Source: Burkholderia sp. PAMC 26561
GTDB lineage: Bacteria > Pseudomonadota > Gammaproteobacteria > Burkholderiales > Burkholderiaceae
DNA length: 64,000 nucleotides
Direction: 5' to 3'
Assembly (NCBI RefSeq): GCF_001557535.2
Contig: NZ_CP014306.1
Span: forward strand, 2,790,001-2,854,000
Made by a program: the position numbers and the translations under genes
In this document: positions 1 to 9,035 of the stretch, piece after piece
How positions within the stretch are numbered: position 1 is the first letter of the stretch
Layout of the letters: every line of letters begins with the position of its first letter
The notes under the pieces: model-generated
Database searches by the model: none
What the model was told of the DNA's origin: nothing
The model's input: the letters and a program-made list of their open reading frames with translations, nothing else

Positions 1-225
1 ATGATTCACCAGCCGTCGGGCGGTTCGCAGGGGACGGCAGCGGATATCGCGATCCAGGCAAAGGAAGTGGTGTATTTGCGCGGCCGGCTGAACGCGATCA
101 TGGCGGAGCGCACGGGGAAAACCGAAGAGGAGGTTGCCCGCGATACCGACCGCGATAATTTCATGTCGGCGGATCAGGCGCGGGACTATGGCTTGATCGA
201 TGAAGTGCTGCAGCAGCGGATTTAA
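1..225 (+). CDS. ClpP-like serine protease, C-terminal part (cut by window start)
   Basis: This is the last 74 residues of a ClpP-family protease subunit. The frame is open from base 1, and the ATG there is almost certainly internal, because MIHQP is the conserved catalytic-His segment of ClpP (compare residues 144-148 of the complete ClpP at 8125). The TDRDNFMS segment carrying the catalytic Asp follows. It differs at many positions from the second ClpP in this window, so it is a paralogue and not a duplicated fragment. The catalytic Ser lies outside the window. No ClpX or ClpA partner is visible beside it. A strong terminator follows 33 bases after the stop. Confidence 0.85.
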   Translation: MIHQPSGGSQGTAADIAIQAKEVVYLRGRLNAIMAERTGKTEEEVARDTDRDNFMSADQARDYGLIDEVLQQRI

Positions 226-258
226 GTCCCGCCGCTTAGACCCGCCGCAACAGAAACG

Positions 259-296
259 ACAAAGCCCCGCAGCTTTCGCTGCGGGGCTTTGTTTTT
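259..296 (+). terminator. Rho-independent terminator after the ClpP-like gene
   Basis: A perfect 15-bp stem (259-273 with 278-292) with a TTTC tetraloop is followed by a run of T. The stem begins with A-rich sequence, so it could also work on the minus strand as a barrier upstream of nothing obvious; its orientation fits the ClpP-like gene. Confidence 0.9.
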
Positions 297-301
297 CAGC
301 C

Positions 302-388
302 TGGTGCGTGAGGTCGGACTCGAACCGACACGACATTGCTGCCGTCAGGACCTAAACCTGGTGCGTCTACCAATTTCGCCACTCACGC
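302..388 (-). tRNA. tRNA-Leu (anticodon TAG)
   Basis: Read on the minus strand, this is an 87-base class II tRNA. The acceptor stem GCGTGAG pairs with CTCACGC, a discriminator A and an encoded CCA follow (302-304), and the anticodon loop is TTTAGGT. A long variable arm and the GGTTCGAGTCC T-arm are present. The stop of the ClpP-like gene and its terminator lie downstream of its 3' end, so the two units converge. Confidence 0.95.
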
Positions 389-549
389 GTATCTGTTCTG
401 GTGGCACGCGCTACGCGCGCTACGAGTACGCACGCCACTGAGCCGGGCATTCTAACTGAATCGATGACCAATGTCTGCAGTACGGCGTTTCAAGCACGGC
501 CCTGCGGCGCCACAATCCGCATTGCATCGCGCGAACGACCTGCCTACAA

Positions 550-570
550 TCGCAACTCATTCTCGTTTGT
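550..570. promoter_or_regulatory. possible Fur-type iron box
   Basis: The stretch just upstream of the DUF2946/TonB set reads, on the minus strand, ACGAGAATGAGTTGCG. It resembles the degenerate GAGAATGA-type Fur boxes seen before iron-uptake genes in this family. The match is partial and by eye only. Confidence 0.25.
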
Positions 571-595
571 GTCCACTTCGACAACTTTTACATCG

Positions 596-1018
596 ATGAA
601 CCGCACTTCGCGCAATCGCTTCGTTGCATGGCTCGGCATTGCCGCCATGTGGCTTGCCATTGTCGCGCCGGTGATCAGCCAGACGCTGGCCTCGCGCGAA
701 GCCCGCTTTGATCTCCTCGAGGCGCTGTGTTCCGTCGACACCCGAGGTCAAACCCAGGCCGCATCGCCCGTTCCGAACGGGTTGAATGTGCAAGCCCAAG
801 GGGAAGAACACGCCGGCCATCACATGTCCGGCGACGCGTTCGATGCCTGCTCGTATTGCGGACTGCTCGCGCACAACGTGCCGCTGGCCTCGGCCCCGGC
901 TGCGGCGCTCGTGCGCATCGAACGCGTTACGCGGCTTGCCGCCGAGCCGGCCGTTCGCGCTGTACACGTCAAGTCGTTCAACGCCGCGTCGCCACGCGCG
1001 CCTCCCGTCGTTTCCTGA
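596..1018 (+). CDS. DUF2946 family membrane-anchored/secreted protein
   Basis: A 140-residue protein that begins at ATG 596, in front of a typical hydrophobic signal or anchor (residues about 9-28, AWLGIAAMWLAIVAP). The open frame runs further upstream to 401 without a better start. The mature part has a His/Met-rich patch (EEHAGHHMSGD) followed by a CSYC motif, both typical of DUF2946, a family of unknown function often found next to TonB-dependent receptors and PepSY proteins. The His/Met patch and CxxC could bind a metal such as copper; that is inference. It probably heads a three-gene uptake unit with the next two genes. Confidence 0.75.
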   Translation: MNRTSRNRFVAWLGIAAMWLAIVAPVISQTLASREARFDLLEALCSVDTRGQTQAASPVPNGLNVQAQGEEHAGHHMSGDAFDACSYCGLLAHNVPLASAPAAALVRIERVTRLAAEPAVRAVHVKSFNAASPRAPPVVS

Positions 1019-1113
1019 AGTCCGTCGTCAGAGACCGTTTGCCGTGACCTTGCGCGCCGGTTGAGCGCGTGCGTCCGGCCGGCTTCTCGTCCACTCATTC
1101 AGGAATTTTTCAG

Positions 1114-3504
1114 ATGCTCAAGCTCCTCAAGCGAGCTCGGCAGCCTTCCGGCCGCCGAGCCGCCGTGCGTTCGCGCGCGTTCAGTTTTCATCGCCATGCG
1201 TGCTTGCCGATTTCGCTGATGGCGCCCGCATTTGCACTCGCTGCGCCTCCCGTCACACCGGAATCGCCATCGGCCGAACGCCGCGAAACCGGTGCCGTGC
1301 AGCTCGCACCCGTGGTCGTCACCAGCTCGGCAAGCTCGCCTGCACGTTCGCCGCTCGATCCGGACCTGCCTTCCACGACCGCAACGGTCACCGCCGAACA
1401 GTCGCAATACTGGAACGTGGTGACGGCCGAAGACGTGCTGAAATACGTGCCGAACATGGCGGTGCGCAAGCGCTTCATAGGCGACGTGAACTCGCCCATC
1501 GCCGTACGCGGCACGAGCAATTCGCAAACGGCGCGCGGTCTCGTCTACGCCGACGGCCTTTTGCTCAGCAATTTCCTCGGCAACACGTTCACCTTCGCGC
1601 CGCGCTGGTCGATGGTCTTCACCGACAACATCGACCGCACCGATGTGATCTACGGCCCATATTCCGCGCTGTATCCGGGCAACTCGATCGGCGCGACGGT
1701 CGCGATCACCACACGCATGCCGCAAAAATTCGAAGCCGACGCCCACGTCCAGGCGTTCAGCCAGCATTTCGATTTGTTCGGCGTGAACCGCAGTTTCAAC
1801 GGGACGAATTCGTCGGCGACCATCGGCGAGAAAAACGGCAACCTCTCCTGGCTCATCGGCGTCAATCATCTGGAAAACACCGGGCAGCCGCTGCAATTCG
1901 CGACGCTCGCGGCATCGAATGTTCCGGCTCGCACGACCGATCGGCCAGTTACCGGCGCGCTCTTCTACAACGACCAGAACAACGCGCGAACCGCAGTTTT
2001 GGGCGTAACGGCCGAAGGCATCGAGCGGACCTTCCAGGATCAGTTCAAGCTGAAACTTGCATACGACTTCACGCCGACGTTGCAAGCCGGCTTCACGCTC
2101 GGCTACTGGCATCAAAAATACAACAGCGACACCCAGTCGTTTCTCCGCGATGCCGCCGGCAACCCCGTGTATAGCGGCCTTGTGAATATAGGCGGTTACG
2201 AATACAACGTTCCCGCCGCGACGTTTGCGCCGAGCCAGGGTTCGAGCGAGAACTTCCTGTACGGGTTATCGCTGAGAACGCGCAATGCAACGGGCTGGAA
2301 TGCCGAAGCGGTGGCGTCTTATTTCGACATCACGCAGAGCATTGCGCGCACGGCGAACTCAGGCGTGCCGGGTAACGGTCCAGGCACGATCGCTTTCGGC
2401 GACGGCACCGGCTGGAAGACACTCGACCTGCGCACGACATGGACGCCCGAATCGCCGACGGCAGGGCTCGCTGCCCACTGGCTGTCGTTCGGTTACCACT
2501 ACGACGACTATTTCCTCGACAACGAAACCTACAACACGGCCGCGTGGCGCGACGGAGGCGGGACATCGTTCGCCAATGCATTCGGCGGACGCACGCAAAC
2601 GCAAGCCGTCTACGCGCAAGACGCGTGGCGTTTCCTGCCGCGCTGGAAATTCACCTACGGCGCGCGTTACGAGAACTGGAATGCGTACGACGGCTCGCGG
2701 GCGATCGGCGCGACATCGCTCGACTACGGTGAAGTCAGCCAGAGCCACTGGTCTCCCAAGGCGTCGCTTTCCTTCGATGCCACGCAAGATCTTTTGCTGC
2801 GTGCATCGATAGGACGCGCCTACAGGTTTCCCACCGTCGGCGAGTTGTTTCAAGGGCAGATCACGGGTTTGTCGATCGTCAATAACAACCCGAACCTCAA
2901 GCCCGAGGACGATCTCTCGAAGGAGCTGACGGCCGAGTGGCAACACGGCAACGGGGTGTATCGGTTCACGCTCTTCCAGGACGATGTGAAGAACACCTTG
3001 TTCAGCCAGACGAACACCACAGTGATACCGAACATCACCAACTTCCAGAATATCGACAAGGTGCGCTCGCGCGGCATCGAGACGAGTTACGAAGGGCAGG
3101 ACGTGCTGATCCATGGCCTGGATCTGACGGCGGGCGTGTCCTACACGCAGTCGAAGATCATCGCGAACAGCGGCAATCCGGCGTCAGTGGGCAAATATTT
3201 TTATCGGATTCCGTTGTGGCGCGCGAACGTCGCCGCGACGTGGCGTGCGACGAGCCAGAGCGCAATCACTCTCGCCGCGCGCTATTCGGGCCGCGAGTAC
3301 AACACGCTGACCAACACCGATACGAACCCGAACACCTACGGCGGGACCAGCACGTACACCGTCGTGGACGCCAAGTTCACCTTCCGGCCGACCAAGCGGA
3401 CCGAGCTTGGAATCGGCGTCGATAACCTCTTCGATCATCGCTATTACGTGTTCCATCCGTATGCGGGCCGGACGGTTTATGTCGAAGGGCGTATCGGGAT
3501 CTAG
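1114..3504 (+). CDS. TonB-dependent outer membrane receptor
   Basis: An outer-membrane gated channel of 796 residues from ATG 1114 (1069 is an upstream in-frame alternative; 1114 is preceded by AGGAATTTTTC and gives a usual long signal peptide ending near ALAAPP). After a linker, the plug domain follows (about residues 60-185, with YVPNMAVRKR and RGTSNSQTARG). The 22-strand barrel ends in the expected aromatic-rich tail, VYVEGRIGI. It would take up a metal complex or siderophore with energy from TonB-ExbBD, which are not in the window. A DUF2946 gene lies upstream and a PepSY gene 22 bases downstream, so this is probably one operon. The ligand is not identifiable; iron-siderophore or copper are the likely options. 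Confidence 0.9.
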   Translation: MLKLLKRARQPSGRRAAVRSRAFSFHRHACLPISLMAPAFALAAPPVTPESPSAERRETGAVQLAPVVVTSSASSPARSPLDPDLPSTTATVTAEQSQYWNVVTAEDVLKYVPNMAVRKRFIGDVNSPIAVRGTSNSQTARGLVYADGLLLSNFLGNTFTFAPRWSMVFTDNIDRTDVIYGPYSALYPGNSIGATVAITTRMPQKFEADAHVQAFSQHFDLFGVNRSFNGTNSSATIGEKNGNLSWLIGVNHLENTGQPLQFATLAASNVPARTTDRPVTGALFYNDQNNARTAVLGVTAEGIERTFQDQFKLKLAYDFTPTLQAGFTLGYWHQKYNSDTQSFLRDAAGNPVYSGLVNIGGYEYNVPAATFAPSQGSSENFLYGLSLRTRNATGWNAEAVASYFDITQSIARTANSGVPGNGPGTIAFGDGTGWKTLDLRTTWTPESPTAGLAAHWLSFGYHYDDYFLDNETYNTAAWRDGGGTSFANAFGGRTQTQAVYAQDAWRFLPRWKFTYGARYENWNAYDGSRAIGATSLDYGEVSQSHWSPKASLSFDATQDLLLRASIGRAYRFPTVGELFQGQITGLSIVNNNPNLKPEDDLSKELTAEWQHGNGVYRFTLFQDDVKNTLFSQTNTTVIPNITNFQNIDKVRSRGIETSYEGQDVLIHGLDLTAGVSYTQSKIIANSGNPASVGKYFYRIPLWRANVAATWRATSQSAITLAARYSGREYNTLTNTDTNPNTYGGTSTYTVVDAKFTFRPTKRTELGIGVDNLFDHRYYVFHPYAGRTVYVEGRIGI

Positions 3505-3526
3505 GCACCTTAAAAGGACAACTCAC

Positions 3527-4939
3527 ATGCAATCCGCTTCTCTTTCCGATGCCCGCGCGCTCGCGCGGCATCGTCTGCTCTGGCGCTGGCATTTTTATGC
3601 CGGCTTGTTTGTCATGCCGCTCTTGCTGGTGCTTGCGATCACCGGCACGCTGTATTGCTTCCAGCCGCAGATCGAACCGTTGCTGTATCACGACCGGATG
3701 ACCGTCAGCGCCCGCGCCGAACCGCGTATGAGCCAGCAGGTGTTGCTTGCGAAAGCCACCGCCGCCGAGCCGCGCGATGCAACGCCGACGACCGTCGTCG
3801 TCAACAACAATCCTCGCCGCAGCGCCGAGTTCGTTTTCAGGCTTCGATCGGGCGGGAGTGAAAGCGTTTATATCGATCCGTATAACGGCGCAGTGCTGGG
3901 ACGGTTGAGCGTCGAGAACCGGTTGACGAAGCAGGTCCGCAATATTCATCGCGGCTTGCTGCTGGGCAAGACCGGCGAAATCGTGATGGAGCTTGCCGGC
4001 TGCTGGACGCTCGTGATGATTGCTACGGGCGTGGCGTTATGGTGGCCGAAAGCGCAACAGAAGAACGGCCGTTTCGTACCGCGTTTGTCGTCAGTGAAAG
4101 GCCGTGCTTGGTGGCGGGAGTTGCATGCGGTCGGTGGTGCATGGCTCGCACTCGGCGCATTGTTCTTCGTGCTGAGCGGCCTGCCGTGGTCGAGCACGTG
4201 GGGCAAGCAGTTCAAGGCGCTCGCGACGTCGGCACAACTCGGATACCCTAAGGGCGCGTGGGGCAAGGCGCACGTACATTCCGCAACCCCCGCACCGACG
4301 ATGAACATGGCCGATCCATCGATGGCCGGCATGAAGATGGACGACCTGCCGTTACCGCAAACGCCCTGGGCGGTCGGCGCAACGCATGTACCAGACAGCG
4401 CCGCCGATGCAACGCATTCCACGATTGCGCTCGATCAGGTGATCGGCATTGCAGCGCAGGCGGGGGTGAAAGACGGCTACGACATTGCGTTGCCCACCAC
4501 GCCACAGGGCGTGTACACCGTCTCCTACTTTCCCGCGAATCCGCAAGACGAACGCACGCTTCATATCGACCGATACAGCGGCCGGATTCTCTCGGACATC
4601 GCTTACGGTGATTACGGACGTGTGGCGCAGTGGATTTCGTATGGCACTTCGCTGCACATGGGCCGCTATTTTGGCGTGGCGAATCAATTGCTCGCCTCGG
4701 CAATCTCGCTCGGGCTCGCCGCCATGACCGTGAGCGGTTTCGTGATGTGGCGCAGGCGCAAGCCTGGCCGGGCGGTAGGTGCACCGGCGCGGCCGGCGTT
4801 GCACCCGCCGATGCGCGCGTGGGCGATCGGCTTGACGGCGCTTGGCATCGTTTTCCCGCTGATGGGGTTGACGATGCTGATCGTGTGGCTTTCGGATCGC
4901 GTGCTGTTCAGTCCCGGAAGAATCGCCAGCACGCGATGA
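3527..4939 (+). CDS. PepSY-associated transmembrane protein
   Basis: A 470-residue inner-membrane protein starting at ATG 3527 with AAAGGAC upstream; the open frame reaches back into the TonB receptor but has no site there. A first membrane helix (about residues 20-42) is followed by a periplasmic PepSY domain, then helices near residues 150-172, 205-225, 385-408 and 440-465. This matches PepSY_TM proteins (PiuB/FsrB-like) that accompany ferric-siderophore receptors and are thought to reduce metals at the inner membrane. An extra loop (about residues 255-285) is unusually Met-rich, with MNMADPSMAGMKMDD. It ends directly against the convergent glycerate kinase with no spacer. Confidence 0.85.
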   Translation: MQSASLSDARALARHRLLWRWHFYAGLFVMPLLLVLAITGTLYCFQPQIEPLLYHDRMTVSARAEPRMSQQVLLAKATAAEPRDATPTTVVVNNNPRRSAEFVFRLRSGGSESVYIDPYNGAVLGRLSVENRLTKQVRNIHRGLLLGKTGEIVMELAGCWTLVMIATGVALWWPKAQQKNGRFVPRLSSVKGRAWWRELHAVGGAWLALGALFFVLSGLPWSSTWGKQFKALATSAQLGYPKGAWGKAHVHSATPAPTMNMADPSMAGMKMDDLPLPQTPWAVGATHVPDSAADATHSTIALDQVIGIAAQAGVKDGYDIALPTTPQGVYTVSYFPANPQDERTLHIDRYSGRILSDIAYGDYGRVAQWISYGTSLHMGRYFGVANQLLASAISLGLAAMTVSGFVMWRRRKPGRAVGAPARPALHPPMRAWAIGLTALGIVFPLMGLTMLIVWLSDRVLFSPGRIASTR

Positions 4940-6097
4940 TCAGGACGGCTTCGGTCCGAACTTCAGCCGCGCCAGTTGCTCTGCTTCATTGGCGAGCAAT
5001 GTGGCGGCGTCGCGGATGGCGATTTCCAGCGTGATCGGACCGGGGGCGGGCGAAAAGCAGCCGCTGAAATATTCCGATAAACGCGGCAACGCCGCCGGAT
5101 CGATCGCGCCCGACAGCAACGAGGCCTCCACGCCAAACGCTCGCGCATGCTGGCACGCGATGAACGGCGCCTTGCCGTGCAGCGTCTGTACGTCGGAGCG
5201 TCCTTCGCCGGTGATGAGCCAGTCGGCGCCCTCGAGCGCGGCATCGAGACCCACTTCCCGCGCGACCACTTCCGCGCCCGCCTCGAAGCGCGCGCCCAGC
5301 ATGTGCAGCGCAAAACCAAGGCCGCCTGCCGCGCCGGCGCCGGGTTTATCGCGTGCTTCGAGCTTGAGCGCAGGCTCCAGGACATCGGCGAAATGGGCGA
5401 GGACAGCATCGATGCCCGCGATCTGCTCGGGCGTCACGCCTTTTTGCGGGCCGAAGATCGCCGTTGCGCCGTGCTCGCCGGTGAGCGGATTGTTCACATC
5501 GGACATGCCGGTGAATTCGGCCGCATACACACGCGGATCGAGCCCCGTTGCATCGATGCGCGCAATTCGCGCCAACTGCGAAGGCACGGGTTCGAGCGTG
5601 TTGCCGTCCACATCGAAGAGTTTCAGGCCGAGACCCACGAGCAGCCCGGCGCCGCCGTCGTTCGTGCTGCTGCCGCCAAGCGCCACATAGAACTTGCGCA
5701 CGCCGAGATCCAGCAGCGTGCGGATTGATTCGCCCATGCCGAGCGTGCTGCGTTCCGCAACTGGCACGGCCATGCCGTCGGGGTCCGTGATGCCCACGAC
5801 TTCCGCCGTCTCCACGATCGCGCTGCCATCGGCGAGGAGGCCCGTCGCGGCATCGCGCCGTTTCGACGACGCCCCGCGCACGTTGAAGAGGCGCCGCTCG
5901 CCACCGGCGGCCAGCATGGCGTCGAGCGTACCTTCGCCGCCATCGGCCATGGGAACGATACGGATCACGGCATCGGCACGGGCGCGGCGAATGCCGCCTG
6001 CGATCGCTTCGGCGACCTGTTCCGCGCTAAGCGACCCCTTAAATGAATCGGGCGCGATGACGACGACGGGGGGCGTGGAGGAATGGATGGAGGGCAT
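4940..6097 (-). CDS. glxK: Glycerate kinase
   Basis: A 385-residue type-2 glycerate kinase that phosphorylates D-glycerate (product usually 2-phosphoglycerate) in glyoxylate, tartrate or serine-type metabolism in the cytoplasm. The family motifs are present: APDSFKGSLSA near the N-terminus, MADGGEGT, GGSSTNDGGAG and GAAGGLGF. I chose ATG 6097 (MPSIHSS), since the 19 residues of the upstream in-frame extension show no homology. Its stop codon abuts the stop of the PepSY gene on the other strand. No glyoxylate carboligase or tartronate semialdehyde reductase gene is nearby, so the pathway around it is unknown. The garK/glxK distinction cannot be made from this view. Confidence 0.9.
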   Translation of the reverse strand: MPSIHSSTPPVVVIAPDSFKGSLSAEQVAEAIAGGIRRARADAVIRIVPMADGGEGTLDAMLAAGGERRLFNVRGASSKRRDAATGLLADGSAIVETAEVVGITDPDGMAVPVAERSTLGMGESIRTLLDLGVRKFYVALGGSSTNDGGAGLLVGLGLKLFDVDGNTLEPVPSQLARIARIDATGLDPRVYAAEFTGMSDVNNPLTGEHGATAIFGPQKGVTPEQIAGIDAVLAHFADVLEPALKLEARDKPGAGAAGGLGFALHMLGARFEAGAEVVAREVGLDAALEGADWLITGEGRSDVQTLHGKAPFIACQHARAFGVEASLLSGAIDPAALPRLSEYFSGCFSPAPGPITLEIAIRDAATLLANEAEQLARLKFGPKPS

Positions 6098-6593
6098 GTT
6101 GTCTCGTGTTATGGAATTTGCCTGAAATCTATCGGCACGGCCCGAATTAATCAAACCTTATGCATCCAGCGCATGCTTCCAATGCGCACGGGAAATGGAA
6201 GGGCTGCGGGAGAGCGGCGTAAGCCACCAGTGCGCGCGGATTCAAAACGTGCCCGCAGCGGCGCGTCCTACTTGAGAAACCCACCTAAAAACCGCGAAAA
6301 CAGGTCCGTTTCGACGGTATTTGCACCCCCGAGTCCCGAACCGGCGTGATGCTTGCAAATAGTTTGGTAAAATGTTTGGCTCTGTTGACTCAAACCGGCG
6401 TGAACGGTTGCACAAGCGGTTGAATTAGCGGTTTCCTGTCCGGCTTGCTGAACGCTTCTGCGAGCCGCTGGCATTTCAGGAGCCGCATTCAGGAACCGCG
6501 AGACGCCGAGCGCCTTACGCGGCGCGAGATCGAACAAGAATTGACCCGATACACGAACCCGAATACTCGATTTACTCTAGGACGATAGAAGCC
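6098..6593 (+). promoter_or_regulatory. intergenic region and leader before tig
   Basis: This is 496 bases between the divergent glycerate kinase and tig. A TAAAAT hexamer at 6368-6373 is the best -10-like element I see for tig, and it would give a leader of about 215 bases. A weaker TTGACC / TACTCG pair lies at 6541-6569. No riboswitch or small RNA was recognised. Confidence 0.3.
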
Positions 6594-7946
6594 ATGGCTA
6601 ACGTTGTTGAAAACCTCGGCAAGCTCGAACGCCGTGTGACGATCTCCCTGCCGAAAGATACGGTGCAAAAGGAAGTGGACTCGCGTATTCGTCAGTTGGC
6701 GAAGAACGTGCGCATGCCAGGGTTCCGCCCGGGCAAGGTGCCGCTCAAGATGGTCACGCAGCAGTACCAGGGCCAGGTCGAAGCCGAAGTGCTGAGCGAC
6801 AAGGTCGGCAAGGAATTCTTCGACGTCACGCGCACGGAAAACCTGCGCGTTGCAGGCCAGCCGAGCTTCGCACCGAAGGTGGCTGAAGGCGAGGTCGCTC
6901 AAGACTATGCGTTCGACGCCACGTTCGAGGTGTACCCGGAAGTGAAGGTCGGCGACGTCGCGACGGCCGAAATCGAGCGTACGGTGACGACCATCTCGGA
7001 AGCCGAGATCGACCGCACGCTTGAAATCCTGCGCAAGCAGCGCGTTCACTTCCACGCTCGCGGCGAAGGTGGCGAGCACGGTGACGGCGGTGCGGACACG
7101 GCGGCCAAGGACGGCGATCGAGTGACCATGGACTTCGTCGGCAAGCTGGACGGCGTGCTGTTCGAAGGCGGCAGCGCCGAAGATTTCACCTTCGTGCTGG
7201 GCGAAGGCCGCATGTTGCCGGAATTCGAAACCGCGGCGCTCGGCCTGAAGGTAGGCGAGTCGAAGGAATTCGACCTGAAGTTCCCGGACGATTATCACGG
7301 CAAGGACGTGGCCGGCAAGACGGCTCAGTTCACGATCACCATGAAGAAGATCGAATGGCCGCATCTGCCGGAAATCGACGCTGACTTTGCCAAGTCGCTC
7401 GGCGTGGAAGATGGCGACATCACCAAGATGCGCGGCGAGATCAAGGACAACCTGGAGCGCGAAGCCAAGCGCCGCACGCAGCAAATCGTGAAAAATCAGG
7501 TCATGGACGCGCTGCTGAAGATCTCCGAACTCGACGTGCCGAAGGCGTTGGTCGAGCAGGATCAGGAACGTCTGGTGGAAATGGCGCGTCAGGATCTGCA
7601 ACAGCGCGGCGTGCCGAACGCAGCCGACGCGCCGATCCCCGCAGAAATGTTCGTGGAACAGGCTGAACGCCGCGTCAAGCTGGGCCTGGTTCTGGCCGAA
7701 CTGGTCAAGGCAAACGACCTGCAGGCAAAGCCGGAACAGATCCGTGCTGAAGTCGACGAATTCGCGAAAAGCTACGAGGACCCGAAGGAAGTCGTCCGCT
7801 GGTATTATTCGAACCAGCAGCGCCTCGCCGAGATGGAAGCGTACGTCGTGGAAAGCAACGTCGTCGAATTCGTGCTCGGCAAGGCACGAGTGAAGGACAA
7901 GGAAGTAAGCTTCGAAGAGTTGGCCAGCGCGACGGCGCAAGCGTAA
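6594..7946 (+). CDS. tig: Trigger factor, ribosome-associated chaperone and peptidyl-prolyl isomerase
   Basis: Trigger factor binds the ribosomal exit tunnel through protein L23 and protects nascent chains. The 450 residues have the usual length and order. The N-terminal ribosome-binding domain carries the signature [12 protein letters not shown] (about residues 42-53). The FKBP-type isomerase domain follows (about 150-235, [14 protein letters not shown]), and then the helical C-terminal chaperone arms. AGGACGATAGAAGCC precedes the ATG. It is the first gene of the tig-clpP-clpX-lon order conserved in proteobacteria and has its own terminator. Confidence 0.97.
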   Translation: MANVVENLGKLERRVTISLPKDTVQKEVDSRIRQLAKNVRMPGFRPGKVPLKMVTQQYQGQVEAEVLSDKVGKEFFDVTRTENLRVAGQPSFAPKVAEGEVAQDYAFDATFEVYPEVKVGDVATAEIERTVTTISEAEIDRTLEILRKQRVHFHARGEGGEHGDGGADTAAKDGDRVTMDFVGKLDGVLFEGGSAEDFTFVLGEGRMLPEFETAALGLKVGESKEFDLKFPDDYHGKDVAGKTAQFTITMKKIEWPHLPEIDADFAKSLGVEDGDITKMRGEIKDNLEREAKRRTQQIVKNQVMDALLKISELDVPKALVEQDQERLVEMARQDLQQRGVPNAADAPIPAEMFVEQAERRVKLGLVLAELVKANDLQAKPEQIRAEVDEFAKSYEDPKEVVRWYYSNQQRLAEMEAYVVESNVVEFVLGKARVKDKEVSFEELASATAQA

Positions 7947-7956
7947 GCAGCGTCGG

Positions 7957-8003
7957 AAAGGCGTGCAGGGCCGTCGGGGTGACGGGCCGGCACGCCTTTT
8001 TTG
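7957..8003 (+). terminator. Rho-independent terminator after tig
   Basis: The stem AAAGGCGTGC (7957-7966) pairs with GCACGCCTTT (7990-7999), followed by TTTTTT. The loop is long and contains a further small stem. It separates tig from clpP, so clpP probably has its own promoter or depends on read-through. Confidence 0.85.
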
Positions 8004-8124
8004 CGTTTGTGCAGGATCGACGTTTTCGGCGCCGGGTTTGCAAGTCATTGCAAGTCACCGTGTTTGGCCTTATCCAAGGATGTTGCTTGTCGTTCAGTAT
8101 CCCTATTCCGAACAAGGAAATTGC

Positions 8125-8778
8125 ATGACCTATCGCGCTCAATTACTGGACTCGCTCGCGTCAAACGCGCCGCATGATTTCGAAACCAAGGCGCTGGGTC
8201 TGGTGCCGATGGTTGTCGAAACTAGCGGCCGCGGCGAACGTGCCTATGACATCTACTCGCGCCTGCTGAAAGAACGTGTCGTGTTCCTGGTCGGGGAAGT
8301 GAACGACCAGACGGCCAACCTGGTTGTCGCGCAGTTGCTGTTCCTCGAAAGCGAAAATCCTGACAAGGACATCAGCCTGTACATCAACAGCCCGGGCGGT
8401 TCGGTATCGGCTGGCATGGCGATCTACGACACCATGCAGTTCGTGAAGCCCGACGTCGCCACGCTGTGCATGGGCCTCGCCGCAAGCATGGGCGCTTTCC
8501 TGTTGGCAGCAGGCGCCAAGGGCAAGCGCGTGGCGCTCCCGAATGCACGCGTGATGATTCACCAGCCGCTTGGCGGCGCGCGTGGGCAGGCATCGGATAT
8601 CGAAATTCAGGCGCGGGAAATCCTGTACCTGAAGGAACGTCTGAATCAGTTGCTGTCGCACCATACCGGCCAGCCGGTGGAGCGTCTCGCGCGCGACACC
8701 GACCGCGACAATTTCATGTCGGGCGATGACGCGCAGGCTTACGGTCTTGTCGACCAGGTTCTTCACAAGCGTCCCTGA
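8125..8778 (+). CDS. clpP: ATP-dependent Clp protease proteolytic subunit
   Basis: A 217-residue serine peptidase that forms the double-heptamer degradation chamber used by ClpX, encoded next. The start is ATG 8125 (AAGGAAATTGC upstream); the open frame extends back to 7963 across the tig terminator, which is not credible. The catalytic triad is complete: Ser121 in LAASMGAF, His146 in MIHQP and Asp195 in TDRDNF. Each is offset by 10 from the E. coli precursor numbering, which fits a slightly longer N-terminus. The [20 protein letters not shown] segment typical of ClpP is present. This is the canonical clpP; the partial gene at the window start is a paralogue. Confidence 0.97.
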   Translation: MTYRAQLLDSLASNAPHDFETKALGLVPMVVETSGRGERAYDIYSRLLKERVVFLVGEVNDQTANLVVAQLLFLESENPDKDISLYINSPGGSVSAGMAIYDTMQFVKPDVATLCMGLAASMGAFLLAAGAKGKRVALPNARVMIHQPLGGARGQASDIEIQAREILYLKERLNQLLSHHTGQPVERLARDTDRDNFMSGDDAQAYGLVDQVLHKRP

Positions 8779-9035
8779 GTTGTAACGCGCCGGACTCGGG
8801 AATGACCGGTCCAGCCGACTGTTTCATTAAGTAGGCGTTGCGGATCAGTGCTGTGCAGCGGTCTGATTCGCAGCGGCAACGCAGCAAGGAAGCCCGGCAC
8901 ACCATGCTGGAGCCGACGCGCGAAATGGCGTTAAAGCACACGCCACACACGCTTTCACCTGGTGCACGTGCCGTTTCTGCGCGGGTGAATTGAGCGGCGT
9001 ATTATGTAATCGAGTGTCCGGAGGCTCACACATCC

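Noticed and set aside
1099..2115. 338-residue open frame on the minus strand
   Set aside because: It is antisense to the TonB receptor and has no recognisable domain.
6489..8048. 519-residue open frame on the minus strand
   Set aside because: It is antisense to tig, which has unmistakable trigger factor motifs and its own ribosome site and terminator.
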